64,000 nucleotides of DNA, from positions 3,534,001 to 3,598,000 of the forward strand of contig CP128857.1 of assembly GCA_030388725.1 (NCBI GenBank), in the 5' to 3' direction. The notes under the pieces were generated by a model. It saw nothing but the letters and a program-made list of their open reading frames with translations. It was not told the DNA's origin and made no database searches. The position numbers and the translations under genes were made by a program. The first letter of the stretch is position 1; the number at the start of each line of letters is the position of its first letter. Shown here in pieces: positions 17,572 through 25,637 of this stretch. This DNA is from Prodigiosinella aquatilis. Lineage in GTDB: Bacteria > Pseudomonadota > Gammaproteobacteria > Enterobacterales > Enterobacteriaceae.

Positions 17572-18696
17572 ATGCTAAAAAAATCATTGCGCCATGCCTT
17601 GTTGGTCGCTGCATTCACCGCTTCTTTTGCCAGTTACGCCACACAATACCCCCTCACTATTTCCGACATTGCCGGACAAAAAGTCACTATAAAACAAGAA
17701 CCCAAACGCATTGTGCTTCAGGATGGCCGCGATATCATGGCGCTGGCTCTATTGGACAGGAATAACCCCTTTACCCGCGTAGTTGCCTGGAATAACCTGC
17801 CCAAAAAACAGGACACGGCCACCTGGGAATTGTTGAAAGGGAAATGGCCGCAATCCAGCGCCATCCTGGATATGGGATTTAGTGATAAAGGTAACGTTGA
17901 GCTGGAAAGTATTCTGTCCAAACGGCCAGATTTGATGATTGCTCAACTGCGGGCCAAACCGGCACTGATGGAAAATGGCGTGCTCAACAAGCTCCACTCA
18001 CTGCATATCCCAATTGTTTTTGTTGATTACGAAATTAACCCAGCCCAAAACACAGCGCCCAGCATTGACCTGTTAGGTAAGGTACTGAACAAAGAAGCCA
18101 ACGCCAAAGCCTATACCGACTACTACCGTCAACAATTGACTGATATCCAAAAGAAAACGGCAACAATTCATCCTAAACCAAAGGTGTTTATCGAACCGAT
18201 TGCCGGTAACAGTGATGCCTGCTGTTTTACCCATGCACATAATGGCTGGGGCGGATTGCTTGAAGCTATCGGTGCCGACAATATTGGTTCCGATATACTT
18301 CCGGGTGCAGCCGGTTTCGTTTCATTGGAAAAAGTGATCAGTGAAAAACCCGACACTTACATCATGACTGGATCCAAACGCGGTAACGGTACCAGCAGAA
18401 TACTGCCATTTGGTTATGGCGCGACTCAATCAAGTATTACAACTCAGGCCGATATGTTGTTAAACCGTACCGGTATTCGTCAAATCCCAGCCGTTCAGGC
18501 CAAACACGTTTATGGTATTTATCATCAGTTTTATAACAATCCATACAATATTGTCGGTATGGAATATCTGGCAAAAGATGTCTATCCCAAACAATTTTCT
18601 TCACTGAACCCAGATGACACCTACCACTACATCGTGCGTCATTTTACCAACTTGCCTGACAGCAACTTTATCTTTACATGGAAATTGGCTGAGTAA
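17572..18696 (+). CDS. Iron/siderophore ABC transporter, periplasmic substrate-binding protein
   Basis: 374-residue class III (TroA/FecB-like) binding protein. The ATG at 17572 gives a clear signal peptide (MLKKSLRHALLVAAFTASFASYA, cleavage after SYA). The mature part starts with the usual ISDIAGQKVTIKQEPKRIV segment found in FepB/FecB proteins. A DACCFTHAHNGWGG segment with paired cysteines lies around residue 218. The longer frame from 17494 overlaps the Fur box and is unlikely. It is the first gene of an operon with a FecCD permease (6 bases downstream) and an ATPase. The ligand is probably a ferric siderophore, but no outer-membrane receptor or biosynthesis genes are adjacent. I did not assign a gene name. 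Confidence 0.88.
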   Translation: MLKKSLRHALLVAAFTASFASYATQYPLTISDIAGQKVTIKQEPKRIVLQDGRDIMALALLDRNNPFTRVVAWNNLPKKQDTATWELLKGKWPQSSAILDMGFSDKGNVELESILSKRPDLMIAQLRAKPALMENGVLNKLHSLHIPIVFVDYEINPAQNTAPSIDLLGKVLNKEANAKAYTDYYRQQLTDIQKKTATIHPKPKVFIEPIAGNSDACCFTHAHNGWGGLLEAIGADNIGSDILPGAAGFVSLEKVISEKPDTYIMTGSKRGNGTSRILPFGYGATQSSITTQADMLLNRTGIRQIPAVQAKHVYGIYHQFYNNPYNIVGMEYLAKDVYPKQFSSLNPDDTYHYIVRHFTNLPDSNFIFTWKLAE

Positions 18697-18702
18697 CCTT
18701 TC

Positions 18703-19782
18703 ATGAGTGTAACTATCGAACCCAATATCAGCGGTATTCATACTGGCAACAGCGTGATAAATAGCTATCGACACATTATCCGTCACCGACTGATATTGCT
18801 GACGATTCTACTGGCAGCAATTATCGGATCACTATTGCTGGATTTTGTAATGGGACCATCAGGGCTCTCGCTTGACGTACTGTGGCAGACGCTGACCCAT
18901 CCAGCTAACGCTGATGCCAGCACTCGGGTGATTGTCTGGGATATCCGTCTGCCATATGCGCTAATGGCCGTTACTGTTGGTTTGGCGCTGGGATTGGCTG
19001 GTGCGGAAATGCAAACTATTCTGAACAACCCGTTGGCCAGTCCATTCACTCTCGGCGTGTCTTCTGCCGCAGCATTTGGTGCGGCACTGGCAATTGTGCT
19101 AGGTATTGGTATTCCCGGCATTCCGACGCAATGGTTTATCTCCGCGAATGCGTTTCTGTTTGCCTTGTTGGCTGCCCTACTGCTTGATGGTGTTACTCGC
19201 TGGACACAGGTAGCCACATCCGGCGTAATATTATTCGGTATCGCCCTGGTGTTTACCTTTAATGCACTGGTTTCCATGCTGCAATTCGTCGCCAACGAAG
19301 ATACCCTGCAAGGTCTGGTGTTCTGGACTATGGGCAGTCTGGCTCGATCATCCTGGCAAAAACTGGGCATTTTGCTACTGGCATTGGCCATTATCATGCC
19401 GCTTTCCATGATGAGTTCATGGAAACTGACCGCATTACGGCTGGGAGAAGACCGGGCGATCAGTTTTGGTATTAACGTCCGACGTCTGCGCCTTTCTGCG
19501 CTGCTGCGTATCAGTTTTCTGTCAGCACTGTCAGTCGCATTTGTTGGCCCTATTGGCTTTATTGGGCTGGTTGCTCCCCATATCGCCCGCATGGTTTTCG
19601 GTGAAGATCACCGTTTTTATTTGCCAGCCAGTGCACTGATCGGTGCGTTAGTGCTTTCCCTTGCTTCTATTGCTTCCAAGAATCTGCTCCCCGGGGCCAT
19701 CATCCCCGTTGGGATCGTCACATCACTGGTAGGGGTTCCCTTCTTTCTGAGTATTATCCTGCGCCACCGGGGGAATGTATGA
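18703..19782 (+). CDS. Iron/siderophore ABC transporter permease (FecCD family)
   Basis: 359-residue inner-membrane permease with about ten hydrophobic segments. Family motifs are present: LRLPYALMAVTVGLALGLAG-type region (positions about 85-105), MQTILNNPLASPFTLGVSS, the ATPase-contact loop LRLGEDRAISFGI, and the C-terminal GPIGFIGLVAPHIARM. A single permease gene means it probably works as a homodimer, unlike FepD/FepG. Its start is 6 bases after the binding-protein stop and its end overlaps the ATPase start by 4 bases, so the genes are translationally coupled. Confidence 0.93.
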   Translation: MSVTIEPNISGIHTGNSVINSYRHIIRHRLILLTILLAAIIGSLLLDFVMGPSGLSLDVLWQTLTHPANADASTRVIVWDIRLPYALMAVTVGLALGLAGAEMQTILNNPLASPFTLGVSSAAAFGAALAIVLGIGIPGIPTQWFISANAFLFALLAALLLDGVTRWTQVATSGVILFGIALVFTFNALVSMLQFVANEDTLQGLVFWTMGSLARSSWQKLGILLLALAIIMPLSMMSSWKLTALRLGEDRAISFGINVRRLRLSALLRISFLSALSVAFVGPIGFIGLVAPHIARMVFGEDHRFYLPASALIGALVLSLASIASKNLLPGAIIPVGIVTSLVGVPFFLSIILRHRGNV

Positions 19783-20579
19783 GTCAGCCACATAATGGGT
19801 TAGCCATTTCACATTTCCATGCAGGTTATCCGAAGCGTCCGGTTATTGCCGATCTGTCAGTTCCGTTACTCCCGCGGGGAAAAATCACTGTATTACTGGG
19901 GCCGAACGGCAGCGGTAAATCGACATTACTGCGCTCAATGGCGGGACTTAACCCGGCTAGCGGTGAACTACGGCTGGACGATGTTGACCTGATGCAATTG
20001 CCTTTTTCCCAACGGGCGGAAAAGGTTGTCTATCTACCACAATCGCTGCCTGCGGGGGTTCACCTGCATGTGCTGGAATCGGTTATTGTTGCACAGCGAG
20101 CTTCCGGTGGTCTGCATCATCATCCCGAGAATCACGATGAAGTCATGACCTTACTTAAACAGCTCGGTATTGAACATCTGGCACTGAGTTATCTCGACCA
20201 GCTATCCGGTGGGCAGAAACAACTGGTGGGCCTGGCGCAATCACTGGTCCGCCAGCCGTCGCTGCTATTACTGGATGAGCCACTCAGCGCGTTGGACCTT
20301 AACTATCAATTTCACGTGATGGATCTGGTGCGTCGGGAAACCCGTAGACGCAACATCATTACTGTGGTCGTAGTGCATGATATTAATATTGCATTGCGTC
20401 ACGGCGACCATGCTCTGATGCTGAAAAACGGTAAACTGGTGGCTAGCGGGGAACCTTACGAGGTCATTAATGCTGAGAGTCTGGCCACCGTGTATGGTGT
20501 GCGGGGAAGAATTGAACGCTGCTCACAAGGCATTCCACAGGTTATGATTGACGGTCTGGTTTCAGCCCCCACTATTTAA
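19779..20579 (+). CDS. Iron/siderophore ABC transporter ATP-binding protein
   Basis: 266-residue ATPase of the FepC/FecE type. The Walker A (GPNGSGKST), signature (LSGGQKQ) and Walker B (LLLLDEPLSALD) motifs are intact, with an H-loop in VVVVHDINIAL. Its ATG overlaps the permease stop (ATGA). It powers import by the permease encoded directly upstream. It is the last gene of the Fur-box operon and is convergent with the metal-transport pair that follows. Confidence 0.95.
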   Translation: MSQPHNGLAISHFHAGYPKRPVIADLSVPLLPRGKITVLLGPNGSGKSTLLRSMAGLNPASGELRLDDVDLMQLPFSQRAEKVVYLPQSLPAGVHLHVLESVIVAQRASGGLHHHPENHDEVMTLLKQLGIEHLALSYLDQLSGGQKQLVGLAQSLVRQPSLLLLDEPLSALDLNYQFHVMDLVRRETRRRNIITVVVVHDINIALRHGDHALMLKNGKLVASGEPYEVINAESLATVYGVRGRIERCSQGIPQVMIDGLVSAPTI

Positions 20580-20591
20580 AAGCCGTGTTAA

Positions 20592-20621
20592 CCCCGTCAG
20601 TTTCACATTTTATTGGCGGGG
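20592..20621. terminator. Weak hairpin between convergent ABC operon and metal transporter gene
   Basis: CCCCGTCA (20592-20599) pairs with TGGCGGGG (20614-20621) through a 14-base AT-rich loop, including one G-U pair. No T-tract follows on either strand. It sits exactly in the 46-base convergent gap, so a transcription-end role is plausible. Confidence 0.35.
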
Positions 20622-20625
20622 AGAA

Positions 20626-21699
20626 CTAACCAGCAAATGGACGGATCCCTCCCATCAATGCTGGCTGAGTAATAAGATAAAGCAACACCCCAGAGCCAAC
20701 CAATACTACACCACCAGCCAGAGACAGCGTATACCAGACAATATGTTGCCAAATGACCGGTGTGTTATGACTGTTCAATTTTTCAACCCACCGTCGGCAA
20801 TAAAATACCAATACCGCCAACACAGAGACGGTTAATGCTGTGCCCAACGCCATCGTCAGCGCAGAAGCAACCCCCCAGCCGAACACCCCGATCACTTTGG
20901 CAAACAGCAGCACCATAATTGCTCCGGAGCAAGGACGTAATCCCATGGACAGAATAACCAGTAAACGGGTACGCAAGCCGCTATCACGCTCCAGCTCTTC
21001 GGGGGTAGGCATATGACGATGCCCACAACCACAATGTGCATCATGATGATGCACCGGGGATACCGGCTGGCGGAGAATATTGTTGGGAGCACGTTCCGTC
21101 ATGATTGACGTCACGCGTTGGATATGAAAGACCGGCCGATTCCGATAACCGGAAACCAGAACGCCGATGAGACCTTTGCCCGCACGCAGACAAAGCACGC
21201 ACCCTAATCCGATCACCAGAATAAAGCTGCCTTTTTCCATCCAGAACGTACTGATATGTAGCGCATGACTGGAAAGCTGTAACACCGTGAGCACCAGCGT
21301 CACTAATACAATTGCAACCATACCTTGCAGCATCGCGGCAGCAAAAGTCAGTTGCAGGCTGTTTTTCAGTTTAGACGGATGCGTCGCCAGATAGGTAGCA
21401 ATCACAACTTTGCCATGACCTGGCCCTACGGCATGCAGCACACCATACACCAGGCTGAATACCATCAGGCTCAGCCCCGCACGGTGTGGCTGAGCCTTCA
21501 CCAGCTCCATCAGTTGGGACATCTGCTGATGCAGGGATTTTTGCCACACAACGCTTCTCATCAGGACCTCGGGCCAATAAACGAAAGCTTCGCGTAATCC
21601 TACCGTTAACAACAACAAAAACAGCACCAGCGGCCATAAATTGAGAAGCCATCTAAAACGGGAGATTGGGCGAATTGTTCCGGTCATATTCATTGACAT
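20626..21699 (-). CDS. NicO/RcnA-type metal transporter, ZevB-like
   Basis: 357-residue polytopic membrane protein of the nickel/cobalt transporter (NicO) family. The motifs GVLHAVGPGHGKVVI and LSMGLRPCSGAIMVLLFA are the two characteristic transmembrane metal-site segments. A His-rich cytoplasmic loop (HHHDAHCGCGHRH, about residues 217-229) may bind metal. Its start overlaps the end of the DUF1007-type gene by 10 bases. This pairing matches ZevAB of Haemophilus influenzae, implicated in zinc acquisition; nickel/cobalt efflux is the alternative. Direction and metal cannot be told from sequence. Confidence 0.85.
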   Translation of the reverse strand: MSMNMTGTIRPISRFRWLLNLWPLVLFLLLLTVGLREAFVYWPEVLMRSVVWQKSLHQQMSQLMELVKAQPHRAGLSLMVFSLVYGVLHAVGPGHGKVVIATYLATHPSKLKNSLQLTFAAAMLQGMVAIVLVTLVLTVLQLSSHALHISTFWMEKGSFILVIGLGCVLCLRAGKGLIGVLVSGYRNRPVFHIQRVTSIMTERAPNNILRQPVSPVHHHDAHCGCGHRHMPTPEELERDSGLRTRLLVILSMGLRPCSGAIMVLLFAKVIGVFGWGVASALTMALGTALTVSVLAVLVFYCRRWVEKLNSHNTPVIWQHIVWYTLSLAGGVVLVGSGVLLYLITQPALMGGIRPFAG

Positions 21700-22355
21700 T
21701 GCAGCGTTACCTGTTGGGCAAACTGTTTACCGAGCGAAACATCAGCCACCGGTTTACTACGTTTATCCAGTGACAGTGCATAGGCTTGTAGCGAGAGATT
21801 GGGTTTGGGTGTCCACAACGTGGTTTTACAATGTGATGCCAGTAATGGCGACACAGTAATAGCTTTTCCATCTTTATATGACATATCAACGAAGTAAGTA
21901 GGATCGTAGGTTGATATTTGCAACGGTTTACCGGCTAGTGGCTGCGGATGGGCAAGCGGTAGCACAAACTCCAGCACCGCCTGATTGCCTTTGCGGGAAA
22001 GACGGTACTCCGTCGGCACCGCAACATATTTCACTCGTTTACCATTGCGATACACATCGGTAAAATAGTGTTGCCCCAGCACATTCGCCATCACTTGGGC
22101 AGCCAACTTTTTCCAAACGACAGAGTCCTTGGTGGCATTTCCCGCATCGTACAGCAGATCGGCCGAAGTAATGGCATCCATCGTCCAGTTCATGCGCAAT
22201 CCTGTGATGTACCCATCCTGACCTTCCACCGTGGTTTGCATATCAATAAAGCTGTGTGGATGTGCCAAAGCCTGCCGGGACAACAGCATCAACACGGCCA
22301 TAAGCGCATATGTCATCCCACGAGATGTAAAATTAAACACATTACAATAGGACAT
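21690..22355 (-). CDS. DUF1007 periplasmic protein, ZevA-like
   Basis: 221 residues with a signal peptide ending in LLSRQALA, so that the mature protein starts HPHSFIDM, the usual His-rich N-terminus of DUF1007 proteins. An AGGA site precedes the ATG at 22355. Further conserved segments are TGLRMNWTMDAITSADLLYD and TYDPTYFVDMSY. DUF1007 proteins are found beside NicO transporters, and ZevA in H. influenzae binds zinc. It is translationally coupled to the transporter gene (10-base overlap). No Zur or Nik operator was recognised upstream. Confidence 0.82.
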   Translation of the reverse strand: MSYCNVFNFTSRGMTYALMAVLMLLSRQALAHPHSFIDMQTTVEGQDGYITGLRMNWTMDAITSADLLYDAGNATKDSVVWKKLAAQVMANVLGQHYFTDVYRNGKRVKYVAVPTEYRLSRKGNQAVLEFVLPLAHPQPLAGKPLQISTYDPTYFVDMSYKDGKAITVSPLLASHCKTTLWTPKPNLSLQAYALSLDKRSKPVADVSLGKQFAQQVTLQCQ

Positions 22356-22397
22356 CTTTATCCTGACAACGGCCTAATATCAATTTTCCCCTCCACG

Positions 22398-23546
22398 TTA
22401 TGCCGCTTGTGGGCTAACCGAAGGGCGCAGAAAGAGTGGTGGAATCGCCAGCAACGCCATCACCCAGAAGGTTTTGCCGTGCAGATGTTCAAACAAAAAA
22501 CCAGAAACCATGGTCATAATGGCAATACCACCGCCCATCGCCAACGCTGAATAGACTGCCTGCAAGCGCAGCACATCTCCCCCGTTACGGGCAGATATAA
22601 ACCGCATTGCCGCCAAATGGCAAACCGTAAACGTACCACAATGTAAAATTTGTATCACAATCAACCAGGGCAACGCCACAGTAGCCCCCATCAACCCCCA
22701 GCGAATAACCCCGCAGATGGCAGACAGCAACAGAAGCTGACGGGATGACCAACGTCGGAACAGCTGATTATTCAGAGCAAAAATAACGATTTCCGCCACA
22801 ACGCCCAATGCCCATAAATAACCGATAACCGAAGCTGAATAGCCCGCGTCTTGCCAGTAAATAACGCTAAATCCATAGTAAGCGGCATGAGCCCCTTGCA
22901 GCAGTGCTACACAAATCAGCAACCGCCAGACTGGCGGTTCAGTCAACAGTATTTTCCAGGGCGTCACCGCATCTGTCATTGTCGATTTTGCAGATGCCAT
23001 CGGCATAATGCTGGGGCGTAGCATCATGCCCAACAGCATTGCCAGCAATCCGGCGCACAACACAACCAATATGGCTTGATGTCCCCATACGGAGACCAAT
23101 TGACCGGTAACGGCCGAACCAATGACAAACGCAAGCGAACCCCAAAGACGAACCCGACCATAATCCATCGTCATCTGTTTTTGCCAGGTTGCGGCCAGTG
23201 CATCTGTTAATGGTACTAATGGTGCAAAAAACAGATTAAATCCGACCATCACCAACATCAGCCACAACCAGTCATTACCCAGCCAAAACCCAGTGACACA
23301 TAGGCCCGTCAGCAATGCGAGTCGCCGTAACACGCTAACCAACCGTGATGGATCCCTTACGCTGGGAGTAATGAAGAGACTACCGAGAAAGCGGGCAACC
23401 AGTCCGGCCCCTAACAGCATGCCAATGGTTTCTGCCGACCATCCTTCGCCCTTCAGCCAGCCTCCCCAGAATGGCAAGAAAATGCCATAACAAAAAAAGT
23501 AGGTGAAATAACTTAATGCCAGCCAACGCGTTGATTGCAGAATCAT
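22398..23546 (-). CDS. hcaT: MFS transporter, HcaT family (3-phenylpropionate transporter-like)
   Basis: 382-residue 12-span major facilitator. The start at 23546 gives MILQSTRWLALSYFTYFFCYGIFLPFW, nearly collinear with E. coli HcaT, and has a strong GGAGGA site; the ATG four codons upstream lies within that site. It is highly similar throughout (LVPLTDALAATWQKQ; VRLWGSLAFVIGSAVTG; ILHCGTFTVCHLAAMRFISA). In E. coli HcaT is named for phenylpropionate uptake, but no hca catabolic genes are present here, so the substrate is uncertain. Enterobacterial gene order (near suhB and glyA) supports orthology. Confidence 0.88.
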   Translation of the reverse strand: MILQSTRWLALSYFTYFFCYGIFLPFWGGWLKGEGWSAETIGMLLGAGLVARFLGSLFITPSVRDPSRLVSVLRRLALLTGLCVTGFWLGNDWLWLMLVMVGFNLFFAPLVPLTDALAATWQKQMTMDYGRVRLWGSLAFVIGSAVTGQLVSVWGHQAILVVLCAGLLAMLLGMMLRPSIMPMASAKSTMTDAVTPWKILLTEPPVWRLLICVALLQGAHAAYYGFSVIYWQDAGYSASVIGYLWALGVVAEIVIFALNNQLFRRWSSRQLLLLSAICGVIRWGLMGATVALPWLIVIQILHCGTFTVCHLAAMRFISARNGGDVLRLQAVYSALAMGGGIAIMTMVSGFLFEHLHGKTFWVMALLAIPPLFLRPSVSPQAA

Positions 23547-23625
23547 GTCTCCTCCCATTTTGGCTGATTACTCTGGCAGAGTGCACCCTATCGTGCAATG
23601 GTGATACATAAGCGAAGGAGAGAAC

Positions 23626-23656
23626 AAAAAACGCCAGCATCGCAGCTGGCGTTTTT
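23626..23656 (-). terminator. glyA terminator
   Basis: A 9-bp stem AACGCCAGC/GCTGGCGTT with a 6-base loop is flanked by A-runs on one side and T-runs on the other, so it can act in both directions. It lies 37 bases after the glyA stop. Confidence 0.85.
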
Positions 23657-23692
23657 CAGATAGCGACCGGGCAAACCCCCGGTATCAGAAGA

Positions 23693-24946
23693 TTATGCGT
23701 AAACCGGGAAACGGGCGCAGATATCCAGAACTTTCTGTTTAGTACGTTCAATAACGGCTTCGTCATTGATGTTATCCAGTACATCACAGATCCAGCCAGC
23801 CAGTTCGCGAACTTCAGCTTCTTTGAAGCCACGACGGGTAGCGGCAGGCGTACCGATACGAACACCGGACGTCACAAATGGGCTCTTCGGATCGTTAGGT
23901 ACGCTATTCTTGTTCACGGTGATATTAGCGCGACCTAGTGCGGCATCAGCCTCTTTACCGGTGATATTTTTACTCACCAGGTCCAGTAGGAACAGGTGAT
24001 TATCTGTACCACCGGAGACCACGTTATAACCACGGGACAGCACAACTTCCACCATCGCTTTGGCATTCTTGGCCACCTGCTGCTGATAAACCCTGAACTC
24101 AGGCTCCATCGCTTCTTTCAGTGCTACCGCTTTACCAGCGATAACATGCATCAGCGGGCCGCCTTGTCCGCCCGGGAATACAGCAGAATTCAGCTTTTTA
24201 TACAGATCTTCACTACCACCAAGAGCCAAAATCAGGCCACCACGCGGACCCGCCAGGGTTTTGTGCGTTGTAGTGGTAACAATGTGTGCATGCGGAACCG
24301 GGCTCGGGTAAACGCCAGCTGCCACTAAACCAGCCACATGAGCCATATCCACAAACAGATAAGCACCGATGCTGTCAGCGATTTCACGCATTTTCGCCCA
24401 ATCAACAATACCAGAATAGGCAGAGAAACCACCGATGATCATTTTCGGCTGATGAGTACGCGCCAGCTCAGCCATTTCGTCGTAGTCAATTTTGCCATTG
24501 TCGTCGATACCATAAGGAATCACGTTATACAACTTACCAGACAGATTGACCGGCGAACCGTGGGTCAGATGACCGCCATGTGCCAGATTCATCCCCAAAA
24601 TCGTATCGCCCGGTTGTAGTAACGCGGTATAAACAGCGAAGTTGGCTTGAGAACCGGAGTGTGGCTGAACATTGGCATAATCTGCACCGAACAACGCTTT
24701 TGCACGATCAATCGCCAGTTGTTCTACTACATCAACATACTCGCAACCACCGTAATAACGCTTTCCCGGATAACCTTCTGCATATTTATTGGTCAGCTGA
24801 GACCCTTGAGCCTGCATGACGCGGGGGCTGGTATAGTTTTCTGAAGCAATCAGTTCAATATGCTCTTCCTGACGCACCACTTCTTGCTGCATTGCTTGCC
24901 ACAATTCGGCATCATAATCGGCAATGTTCATTTCACGCTTTAACAT
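23693..24946 (-). CDS. glyA: Serine hydroxymethyltransferase
   Basis: 417-residue PLP enzyme interconverting serine and glycine with transfer of a C1 unit to tetrahydrofolate. The PLP lysine is in VTTTTHKTLAGPRGG; other signatures are EHIELIASENYTSP and KYAEGYPGKRYYGG. The ATG at 24946 (MLKREMNIADYD) matches E. coli and has a GGAG site 6 bases away; an ATG two codons earlier touches that site and is unlikely. A PurR box lies about 110 bases upstream. In E. coli hmp is divergent from glyA; here the pectinase cluster occupies that side. Confidence 0.99.
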   Translation of the reverse strand: MLKREMNIADYDAELWQAMQQEVVRQEEHIELIASENYTSPRVMQAQGSQLTNKYAEGYPGKRYYGGCEYVDVVEQLAIDRAKALFGADYANVQPHSGSQANFAVYTALLQPGDTILGMNLAHGGHLTHGSPVNLSGKLYNVIPYGIDDNGKIDYDEMAELARTHQPKMIIGGFSAYSGIVDWAKMREIADSIGAYLFVDMAHVAGLVAAGVYPSPVPHAHIVTTTTHKTLAGPRGGLILALGGSEDLYKKLNSAVFPGGQGGPLMHVIAGKAVALKEAMEPEFRVYQQQVAKNAKAMVEVVLSRGYNVVSGGTDNHLFLLDLVSKNITGKEADAALGRANITVNKNSVPNDPKSPFVTSGVRIGTPAATRRGFKEAEVRELAGWICDVLDNINDEAVIERTKQKVLDICARFPVYA

Positions 24947-25055
24947 CCGCATCTCCTGACTCAGCTAACTTGCTATACGAAATCACCCTTTTGGGCACTG
25001 GTCTATAGTGTAAACCGTTTTAGACTGGTGAAGATAGGTCTTGACAGAGGTTTTT

Positions 25056-25071
25056 ACGCAAACGATTAGCT
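25056..25071. promoter_or_regulatory. PurR box of glyA
   Basis: ACGCAAACGATTAGCT matches the PurR consensus ACGCAAACGTTTNCNT and differs at a single base from the PurR site I recall upstream of E. coli glyA. It lies about 110 bases upstream of the glyA start, so glyA is probably part of the purine regulon here as well. Confidence 0.8.
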
Positions 25072-25310
25072 ACAGACAGCACAAGGCTTGTGACTGTTTT
25101 CCCGCTTCACTTTCAAACCGAGTTTTCCTCATTTTCAACCTGTGATTTTTTCATATTGTCACCCCTTTTATAAAATAAGGTCACCTTATCAGTGAACATT
25201 TACCGCGCTGCACGAGTTGATTAAAGCTCATTTAAAATACGTTAAAAGAGGCAACACTAACGAAGCATCACCCGGTTAGATAACCACCCACCGCGTGCTT
25301 TTATCATCGG

Positions 25311-25445
25311 TTAATGCAATAGATGTTCTCGTTACACTTATCCATCACGAATGCGTTGACCCACATAAAGTAATTTTAAGTAACAACAACGTCACCCACA
25401 TCAGAATTTTCCTTTGATAAGCCGCTATGCGGCTTCTTTATTGTT
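25311..25445 (+). ncRNA. Possible small transcript (promoter-like elements plus orphan terminator)
   Basis: The 690-base glyA-pel gap contains no gene. TTAATG (25311-25316), a 16-base spacer and TACACT (25333-25338) could start a transcript near 25345. It would end at a clear hairpin AAGCCGC/GCGGCTT (25419-25435) followed by CTTTATTG. That gives a roughly 100-base RNA with no open frame of note. Alternatively the terminator is a relic of a lost gene such as hmp or another pel gene. Confidence 0.3.
25419..25445 (+). terminator. Orphan Rho-independent terminator upstream of pel
   Basis: A perfect 7-bp stem AAGCCGC/GCGGCTT with a 3-base TAT loop is followed by the T-rich CTTTATTG. It stands in non-coding DNA with no annotated gene ending before it on the plus strand. 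Confidence 0.65.
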
Positions 25446-25534
25446 CATAAAAAGAGAATGTTATTACATCCATTGTTACTTCTCGTTACCGGTATCAGTC
25501 ACAGTTTAGTAACGCTGAACATAAGCCAAACCAT

Positions 25535-25556
25535 AAAGCAGGTTTCGATCACAAAA
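25535..25556 (+). promoter_or_regulatory. Possible CRP site upstream of pel
   Basis: A 22-bp window has a perfect right half TCACA after the six-base centre TTTCGA, but a poor left half (GCAGG instead of TGTGA). Dickeya pel genes are strongly CRP-activated, and the position (about 80 bases before the start codon) is suitable. The match alone is weak. Confidence 0.35.
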
Positions 25557-25571
25557 AAAATTATTTCCATT

Positions 25572-25590
25572 AATAAAATATTATTTCATT
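25572..25590 (+). promoter_or_regulatory. KdgR operator of pel
   Basis: AATAAAATATTATTTCATT matches the KdgR box of Dickeya/Pectobacterium pectinase genes (AATRAAA...TTTYATT type dyad). It lies 47 bases before the pel start codon and overlaps the likely -35 region of the promoter, whose -10 would be GATAAT at about 25601-25606. It implies repression in the absence of pectin breakdown products such as KDG. Confidence 0.75.
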
Positions 25591-25637
25591 TTATGTAAAA
25601 GATAATTTTAATTACGTGACTATATAAGGAAATTACC

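Noticed and set aside
18783..19592. 269-codon minus-strand frame opposite the FecCD permease
   Set aside because: Low-complexity Ser/Pro/Arg-rich translation, antisense to a clear membrane protein.
22068..22550. 160-codon plus-strand frame between zevA and hcaT
   Set aside because: Antisense to the start of zevA and the end of hcaT; no recognisable features.
25535..25556. Strong CRP activation site
   Set aside because: Only one half-site fits; kept as a low-confidence feature, not claimed as established.
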